Shown here one piece after another: positions 33,503-37,942 of a DNA stretch of 37,942 bases; position 1 is the first letter of the stretch; every line of letters begins with the position of its first letter. This DNA is from Anaerolineales bacterium. GTDB taxonomy: Bacteria; Chloroflexota; Anaerolineae; Anaerolineales; Villigracilaceae. The stretch covers positions 1 to 37,942 of the forward strand of contig JANWWK010000018.1 of NCBI GenBank assembly GCA_025056175.1, written 5' to 3'. Under the pieces are notes generated by a model that worked only from the letters and a program-made list of their open reading frames with translations, did not search any database and was not told the DNA's origin. A program made the position numbers and the translations under genes.

Positions 33503-35581
33503 ATGACCCTTCCCCGCCGCATCCTGTTGCTCTCCCTTTGCGCGCTGCTCGTCCTGGTCTCCCCGGCCTGCCTGCCGCCCCATCCGCCGCCCACGCCGCC
33601 TGCCTCGCTGACACCCCCTCCCGCGTCCCCCACAGCGACCACAACCGCCACGCTTCCGGTCTCAGAAACGCCCTCCCCTGCTCCTACCGAACTGTCCCCA
33701 CCGCAATTCACCTACCGCTTTGGCCGTCTCACCATCGTCACCACGCTGCTGAAGATGGAAATCAAAGACGGTGCTATCGTCCTGCTGCGCGACCAGGCCA
33801 GCGGCGAAACCCTGCTCGAAAGCGACCCCTCCGGCCAATGCGATTTGGATTTCTTGCTCTCCGGCGGGTTCACCTCGCGCGACCGTGCGGGCAACCTCGT
33901 CCGCGCCTGTCCGCCTTCTTTTCAGAAGACGGATTTCCAGCAAATAGACGACTATCGCGTTCGGCTGCTCTATCAGGGCTTGAACGATGCCCCCGATACC
34001 CGCCTGACTCTTGACCTGGCCGTTGACCCTGCCACCGGCGAAGTCCTGCTGCAACTGACCGGTCAGGAGGCCCGCCCCGGGCAGACCCCTGCCGCGCTCA
34101 ACCTGGCGCTGATGAACCTGAAACCCCAGTCCATGCTCCTGGGGAGCGGGGTGGAAGTGCGGAGAGCAGACCCGCCCCTCGAAACGCAGACCACCGAAGC
34201 CGGGTACGGCCTCTACGGGGTGACGATGGCCGTCCTGCAGGGGGAGCAGGCTGCGGCGGCGATGTGGTCCGAATCTACCCAATTCGCACCCGAATTCATC
34301 CGCCTGATTCATGACCCCGCGCGCGACCATCTGATTCTGCACAGCGAACCCGACCCCAAAGAGACCGTCACCGGGCGCATTGTCAGCCCGCCCTGGCGCA
34401 TTGGGACGTATGCGCGCTGGGAACAGGCTGCCCGCCGCTGGCGGCAGGAGTTCGAGCGGCGCACAGGCGCGCGCCCTCTGTGGGAACATCGCGCTGCATG
34501 GGTGCGCCGGGTTCACGCTGTGTTTGATGCCACGAACCAACTATACGAAGACACCCCCCAGAAATACGCCGAACTGGCTGCTGTTGCCCCGCCCGAATGT
34601 GTCTTGTTCTATCTGTGGAACGGCGACCGGCTGGTCTTGTTTGGCGACCCGACACTGGCGGCGGGCATTGGCCGCCCCGACCCTGGCCTGCTGCGAAACA
34701 TCCAGGCCTACGGCTGGCCGCTCCTGCTCTATCATCCCTTCAACCTGATTTACACCGAAAACGGCGCCAAAGAGCGGCTGGCCTCTCTCGCCGCGCAGGG
34801 CTGGCTGCCGCCCGGCTACCAGTTCACGCCCGATTTCCCCGGCGCGCCCGAGGCGTGGTATGCCTATTGGCAAAACGCGCGCGGCGATTACGATGACACG
34901 CTGGCAATTTTGCACCCCGCCGCCCCGGAATTTCAAGGCTATCTGGTGCAAAATTTTGGCAACTATGCCTCGCGTTATGGCGCAAAAGCCGCCTATCTGG
35001 ACGTTTTGGGCAACGACGGCATTGGCTTCTTTGCGCCAGAGCGACGCCTCATCGCCGGGCAGGATTATGTTTTCGGAGAAATCGGCGCGCTGACCCGGCT
35101 GCAAACCACACTCCCCGATTTGGCCGTGATGAGCGAATATCAAGCCCCCTGGCTGGTGCCGTATGTCTTTTACACATGGGAGGGCGTGGAAACGCACCTG
35201 CGCCAGGCCGAAATTGCCAGCATGCGCCTCAATCACCCTCTGCGGGCGGCCTTGCTCGCCAGTTACCAGTGGACGCGCGAAACCAACGGCGAACAGGCCG
35301 ATGACCTGCTGGCAGCCCTGCTCGGAACGCTGCCGCAAATCTCGCTCGTGGGCGATTACGAAGTGAGCGATTCGCGCGCCGTGTGGAGCCAGCAACGAGC
35401 GGCGCTCTTTTGCCAGGAAGAACTCTTCCACGACCTGCCCGACCGCTGGGATGCCGACGCCCTGGCCTACTACCGCAGTCAGCGCACCGGCCACTGGTTC
35501 AAACTGGCGCGCATGGGGACAACCTACGGGTATGTCGAAATCCTGCTCGATGGCACAGAGCGGATAAGACTCAAACGGTAA
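33503..35581 (+). CDS. glycoside-hydrolase-like lipoprotein
   Basis: 692 residues. The N-terminus is a lipoprotein signal (basic MTLPRRI, hydrophobic stretch, LVSPAC with C23) and a Pro/Thr/Ser-rich linker to about residue 68. An all-beta region follows to about 310 (FTYRFGRLTIVTTLLKMEI, LDLAVDPATGEVLLQL), then a probable TIM barrel with aromatic- and acid-rich segments: VLFYLWNGDR, YGWPLLLYHPFNLIYTENG, AAYLDVLGNDGIGFFAPER (a candidate catalytic Asp), LAVMSEYQAPWLVPYVFYTW. The architecture resembles uncharacterised glycoside-hydrolase-like proteins (DUF6259 type), but I cannot assign a family. It closes the surface-glycan group and may trim or degrade extracellular glycans. Confidence 0.65.
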   Translation: MTLPRRILLLSLCALLVLVSPACLPPHPPPTPPASLTPPPASPTATTTATLPVSETPSPAPTELSPPQFTYRFGRLTIVTTLLKMEIKDGAIVLLRDQASGETLLESDPSGQCDLDFLLSGGFTSRDRAGNLVRACPPSFQKTDFQQIDDYRVRLLYQGLNDAPDTRLTLDLAVDPATGEVLLQLTGQEARPGQTPAALNLALMNLKPQSMLLGSGVEVRRADPPLETQTTEAGYGLYGVTMAVLQGEQAAAAMWSESTQFAPEFIRLIHDPARDHLILHSEPDPKETVTGRIVSPPWRIGTYARWEQAARRWRQEFERRTGARPLWEHRAAWVRRVHAVFDATNQLYEDTPQKYAELAAVAPPECVLFYLWNGDRLVLFGDPTLAAGIGRPDPGLLRNIQAYGWPLLLYHPFNLIYTENGAKERLASLAAQGWLPPGYQFTPDFPGAPEAWYAYWQNARGDYDDTLAILHPAAPEFQGYLVQNFGNYASRYGAKAAYLDVLGNDGIGFFAPERRLIAGQDYVFGEIGALTRLQTTLPDLAVMSEYQAPWLVPYVFYTWEGVETHLRQAEIASMRLNHPLRAALLASYQWTRETNGEQADDLLAALLGTLPQISLVGDYEVSDSRAVWSQQRAALFCQEELFHDLPDRWDADALAYYRSQRTGHWFKLARMGTTYGYVEILLDGTERIRLKR

Positions 35582-35633
35582 CTGTGCATCACCCGTTTGC
35601 AGAGCGATGGCGCGCCGGACGGAAAGTCACTGC

Positions 35634-36800
35634 TCACCATTTGGCAGGGTCTTGCCAGGGGTCGAACCCTTCGTCGGCCAGTGCGATGAGTGGCAACACC
35701 CATACCCTTTCGGTCAGTGGATAGGCACGTTCGCCAGGGTAAAACACTAACAAGCGGTCGAGCCGCAAGTCTTCCAACGCGGCGCGCATGGAGGGCGTCA
35801 GGCGTGGGGCATCCATTCGTTTACACTCCACACCCAACCGCCGTCCCTGATGAACGAGGAACAAATCAAGTTCCGCGCCGTTATGTGTTGCCCAAAAATA
35901 GGCTTCCTGGGGCTGCAGCGCTTTAAGAACTTCCTCCATTGCGTACCCCTCCCATGAAGCACCGCTTTTGGGATGAACCTGCAAATCCAGCACGGAGCGG
36001 ATGCCAAGCAAGAAATGTAACAGACCGCTATCTCGAAAATAGATTTTTGGGGCTTTAACCTGCCGCTTGGAGAGATTCTCATGCCAGGGCGGCAACACCC
36101 GCACCATAAAGACCCCCTCCAACAGGTCGAGATAGTTTCTCGCCGAGGTCTGGCTAATTCCGAGTGCACGCGCCGGTTCGGCGGCATTCCAGACCTGACC
36201 GTGATAATGCGCCAGCATCATCCAAAAACGAAGCAGGGTTGTGGTAGAGACGCGCGCTCCCCACAGGGGCAAATCCCGCTCCAGCAAGAGTTGCGTGAAA
36301 TTCTTGCGCCAGGCCAGGCTATCTTCTTCGCTTTGCGCCAGAAACGAGAGCGGAAACCCGCCTCGCAGCCAGTGCCTTTCCATATTTTGCGCGCCAATTT
36401 CAGCCAGCCGAAATCCACTCACGGAGACGATTTCCATACGTCCGGCCAAACTCTCGGAGGCAGCCCGCAACAGGTCGGGCGAAGCACTGCCCAAAATGAG
36501 AAAACGCGCAGGCAAAGGGTCACGGTCAGACAGCACGCGCAAAAGTGGAAACAGGTCGGGGCGGCGCTGAATTTCGTCAATCACGACCGTTCCTGTCAGG
36601 CTGCGCAGGGTGGTCATCGGTTCTTCCAGGCGCAACAGGCTAACCGGGTCTTCCAAATCGAAGTAATTGACCGAATTTAAAGGCACAAACTGACGCGCCA
36701 GGGTTGTTTTGCCGGTTTGCCGCGCGCCAATCAGCGCCACCACACGGCTGCGCTGCAGAGCAGTTTGAATGGCTTGCTGAAGGGCAGGGCGAGCAATCAT
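35634..36800 (-). CDS. AAA-family ATPase with DUF4143 domain
   Basis: 388 residues from ATG 36800. Walker A is GARQTGKT (25-32), Walker B VVIDEIQRRPDLF, and sensor-1-like LGSASPDLL. After the ATPase comes a winged-helix-like part (ARALGISQTSARNYLDLLEG) and the DUF4143 region with FRDSGLLHFLLGI and a PD-(D/E)XK-like core (NGAELDLFLVHQGRRLGVECKR). These proteins are widespread, often near mobile DNA, and without a settled role. An earlier in-frame ATG at 36809 overlaps the candidate -10 box. No Shine-Dalgarno precedes either ATG. Confidence 0.88.
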   Translation of the reverse strand: MIARPALQQAIQTALQRSRVVALIGARQTGKTTLARQFVPLNSVNYFDLEDPVSLLRLEEPMTTLRSLTGTVVIDEIQRRPDLFPLLRVLSDRDPLPARFLILGSASPDLLRAASESLAGRMEIVSVSGFRLAEIGAQNMERHWLRGGFPLSFLAQSEEDSLAWRKNFTQLLLERDLPLWGARVSTTTLLRFWMMLAHYHGQVWNAAEPARALGISQTSARNYLDLLEGVFMVRVLPPWHENLSKRQVKAPKIYFRDSGLLHFLLGIRSVLDLQVHPKSGASWEGYAMEEVLKALQPQEAYFWATHNGAELDLFLVHQGRRLGVECKRMDAPRLTPSMRAALEDLRLDRLLVFYPGERAYPLTERVWVLPLIALADEGFDPWQDPAKW

Positions 36801-36807
36801 AGCGCGC

Positions 36808-36816
36808 ATTTTACCA
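36808..36816 (-). promoter_or_regulatory. extended -10 element next to the ATPase start (leaderless?)
   Basis: Minus strand TGGTAAAAT (36816-36808) ends seven bases before the ATG at 36800, where transcription would begin. No convincing -35 hexamer. A leaderless mRNA is predicted. Confidence 0.45.
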
Positions 36817-36952
36817 CGAAATTTAGCATTTATGTTTTCGATTTTCTTGGCAATTGCAGGGATATCCTGAATACAGCATCAAGAAAGTTTTTTGAAATTT
36901 GTCTTCGCCCTAACCCTTCCTGCAAGGGGAGAGGATAAGCCCTAAAGCAGCA
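36817..36952. other. AT-rich spacer with inverted repeats
   Basis: Contains CCCTT/AAGGG (36914-36918 and 36924-36928) and GGGAGAGG (36927-36934), whose perfect complement CCTCTCCC lies at 36960-36967 in the adjacent frame. This looks like a dispersed intergenic repeat fragment. No gene seen. Confidence 0.35.
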
Positions 36953-37750
36953 TTAAACCCCTCTCCCGGCTACCTGCGAGAGCAAGTGGGAGCGGGAAAC
37001 AACCGCAAGTCGGCGATTTCTCTGCCAGAAACAGCGAAACTCTGGGCGATTTCTACTCTCCCAGCGGAACTGCGAATCGCCCCGAAGGGTTGGGGGCTGG
37101 CAGGAGCAGGTGTTTACCCCGCAGGTGCTTCCGGTGCTTTTGCATTCAAATCCGGCAGAGCAGGAACCGCCACATACTCCGTTTGAGCATCCGCAGGGGT
37201 ATTGGGTGGGAGTGGGTTTTTCGGTCGGGGTGGCGTAGGCATAACCTGTTAGTGTTGGGGCAGGGGTGGAGGTGGGAGAAACACAAGGCATGCAACAATG
37301 ATTGTTTGCAGGACAAGAATAAGAACGACTGCATAAGCCTAATTCGCTGCATGGCAAATATATAGACGTGCATGTTCCACCAAGTTGTAAACAATAATAT
37401 ACAGGTGTTGGAGTGCGGGTTGGGGTTGGATGGATGGGGGTTTTGGTTGGAGTGGGAGGGATGGGGGTTGGGGTTGGATGGATGGGGGTTTTGGTTGGAG
37501 TGGGAGGGATGGGGGTTTTGGTTGGAGGCTGGGGAGTAGCAGTTGGAATACAATAAATATTGTAATATGGACAGCTACTCATATCACATCGGTTGGTACA
37601 ACAATAACTTTTATTTGTTCCACAACCACCACATCTAAAACCACCACAAGCAGAAGAATTATTAATACATGAACATCCTGCAATAACATCTTGTTTTGAA
37701 GATAAAAAAACAAAAACAAATATCAAAAATATCAATATCTTTCTCCCCAT
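36953..37750 (-). CDS. small exported cysteine-rich protein, no family recognised
   Basis: 265 residues from the ATG at 37750. Hydrophobic signal sequence MGRKILIFLIFVFVFLSS, then three cysteine-rich modules (about 26-66, 112-150 and 175-205; 26 Cys in all, including CC and CGC/CSC pairs) joined by Pro/Thr linkers built on PTPTKTPIHPTP. The last 45 or so residues are Arg-rich, look unlike the rest, and probably read through intergenic sequence. Its 5' part is strikingly AT-rich compared with the GC-rich neighbours, which suggests foreign origin. A longer open frame exists upstream, but it runs through the insertion-sequence end and would bury the signal peptide. Possibly a disulphide-rich surface or extracellular protein; could also be decaying. 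Confidence 0.55.
   Translation of the reverse strand: MGRKILIFLIFVFVFLSSKQDVIAGCSCINNSSACGGFRCGGCGTNKSYCCTNRCDMSSCPYYNIYCIPTATPQPPTKTPIPPTPTKTPIHPTPTPIPPTPTKTPIHPTPTRTPTPVYYCLQLGGTCTSIYLPCSELGLCSRSYSCPANNHCCMPCVSPTSTPAPTLTGYAYATPTEKPTPTQYPCGCSNGVCGGSCSAGFECKSTGSTCGVNTCSCQPPTLRGDSQFRWESRNRPEFRCFWQRNRRLAVVSRSHLLSQVAGRGV
37420..37515. repeat. two perfect 48-bp tandem repeats with G-quadruplex potential
   Basis: 37420-37467 and 37468-37515 are identical; a partial third copy follows. 48 bp is 16 codons, so the repeat keeps the frame of the Pro/Thr linker on the minus strand. The plus (template) strand contains GGGAGGGATGGGGGTTGGGG (37454-37473), a four-run G-quadruplex motif. Confidence 0.85.
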
Positions 37751-37756
37751 AAAAGT

Positions 37757-37765
37757 AGTATAGCA
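37757..37765 (-). promoter_or_regulatory. extended -10 element next to the cysteine-rich protein start
   Basis: Minus strand TGCTATACT (37765-37757) ends six bases before the ATG at 37750, with no good -35. As with the ATPase gene, a leaderless mRNA is predicted. Confidence 0.4.
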
Positions 37766-37771
37766 GATTTT

Positions 37772-37806
37772 GGAAGATGGAAGGTGGAAGGTGGAGGGTG
37801 GAGGGC
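37772..37806. repeat. five 7-bp tandem repeats at the insertion-sequence border
   Basis: GGAAGAT, GGAAGGT, GGAAGGT, GGAGGGT, GGAGGGC: five heptamers in perfect register, ending exactly where the insertion sequence appears to begin. Confidence 0.75.
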
Positions 37807-37942
37807 AGGGCTTTCTTAAAGTCGGGTAAGCAGCGCAAAGGCTTCTGCAGGATGAGCATTGAAGTAGCGTCTGGCAGAAGGCAGGTAACGATATTTCAAG
37901 TTGCCCAGCAGGATACCAATTACCAGGTTGTTGATACACGCC
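37806..37942 (-). mobile_element. end of an insertion sequence, ISAs1-like
   Basis: The terminus reads CAGGGCTTTCTTAAAG from 37806, similar to the CAGGGCT-type ends of ISAs1 elements, and encloses a transposase C-terminus. The rest of the element, its other end and any target duplication lie outside the window. Confidence 0.5.
37816..37941 (-). CDS. transposase, C-terminal fragment (continues beyond the window)
   Basis: Without a start codon in the window, the minus-strand frame from 37941 reads 41 residues: INNLVIGILLGNLKYRYL, then PSARRYFNAHPAEAFALLTRL, then TAA inside the terminal repeat. The pattern NNLxIxxL followed by A-R-x-F-x-x-x-P-x-x-A-x-x-L-L is typical of the extreme C-terminus of ISAs1-type DDE transposases. 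It is too short to assign the family firmly, and whether the full gene is intact cannot be seen. Confidence 0.5.
   Translation of the reverse strand, partial: ACINNLVIGILLGNLKYRYLPSARRYFNAHPAEAFALLTRL

Noticed and set aside
37420-37515. CRISPR array
   Set aside because: The repeats are directly adjacent with no spacers and encode a Pro/Thr linker in frame.
36953-37939. The longer 328-residue version of the cysteine-rich protein
   Set aside because: Its extra N-terminus runs through the insertion-sequence end and the heptamer tract and would put the signal peptide in the middle of the protein.

Overview
The window looks like a chromosomal segment of a Chloroflexota bacterium, most likely class Anaerolineae. 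This rests on gene content and style: Rex, CdaA/CdaR, an extended CoaE, a very large Ig-repeat protein ending in a sortase domain, GC-rich codon use, and Thr/Pro-rich lipoprotein linkers. No rRNA or marker phylogeny is available, so the assignment is an inference.

Layout. (1) 1-888 is the 3' part of a Ser/Thr protein kinase, which meets a leftward gene block head-on. (2) 896-9873 is a leftward block: pentapeptide-repeat protein with a Rossmann/TIR-like C-terminal domain, secreted esterase, GAF/PAS/HD-GYP c-di-GMP phosphodiesterase, an overlapping GGDEF diguanylate cyclase, gatC, gatA and galE. (3) 10105-16708 is a rightward block: tRNA-Pro(UGG) with its own promoter, rex with a candidate autoregulatory operator, and then, from a consensus promoter, coaE (with an extra C-terminal domain), cdaA, cdaR, der and a phosphoglycerate-mutase-like metalloenzyme. 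(4) 16918-19969 holds a CHAD-domain protein and polyphosphate kinase. (5) 19992-21695 is a leftward operon of an ECF-type sigma factor, a DegV-family lipid-binding protein and a small membrane protein.

(6) 21800-35581 is the most distinctive part. A strong promoter, a palindrome at the start site and a leader with a textbook intrinsic terminator plus competing hairpins precede a 2279-residue exported protein. Its order is DUF4082-like, Ig, Rossmann, NodB-like deacetylase, FN3, lectin-like and Ig repeats, then an internal IPATG motif and a C-terminal sortase domain. Tightly coupled genes follow for a dTDP-3-acetamido-3,6-dideoxyhexose (fused acetyltransferase/ketoisomerase, aminotransferase), a Wzx-type flippase, a family 2 glycosyltransferase and a glycosidase-like lipoprotein. 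Together they look like a cell-surface glycan/glycoprotein module.

(7) 35634-37942 is accessory DNA: an AAA/DUF4143 ATPase, an AT-rich, cysteine-rich secreted protein with a perfect 48-bp tandem repeat, and the end of an insertion sequence whose transposase C-terminus runs off the window.

Two genome-wide habits show through. Several intergenic spacers are built from degenerate 7-8 bp tandem words, each spacer with its own word. Several promoters are of extended -10 type, and two of these sit so close to the ATG that leaderless mRNAs are predicted. All functional calls come from reading motifs by eye; no database search was possible.
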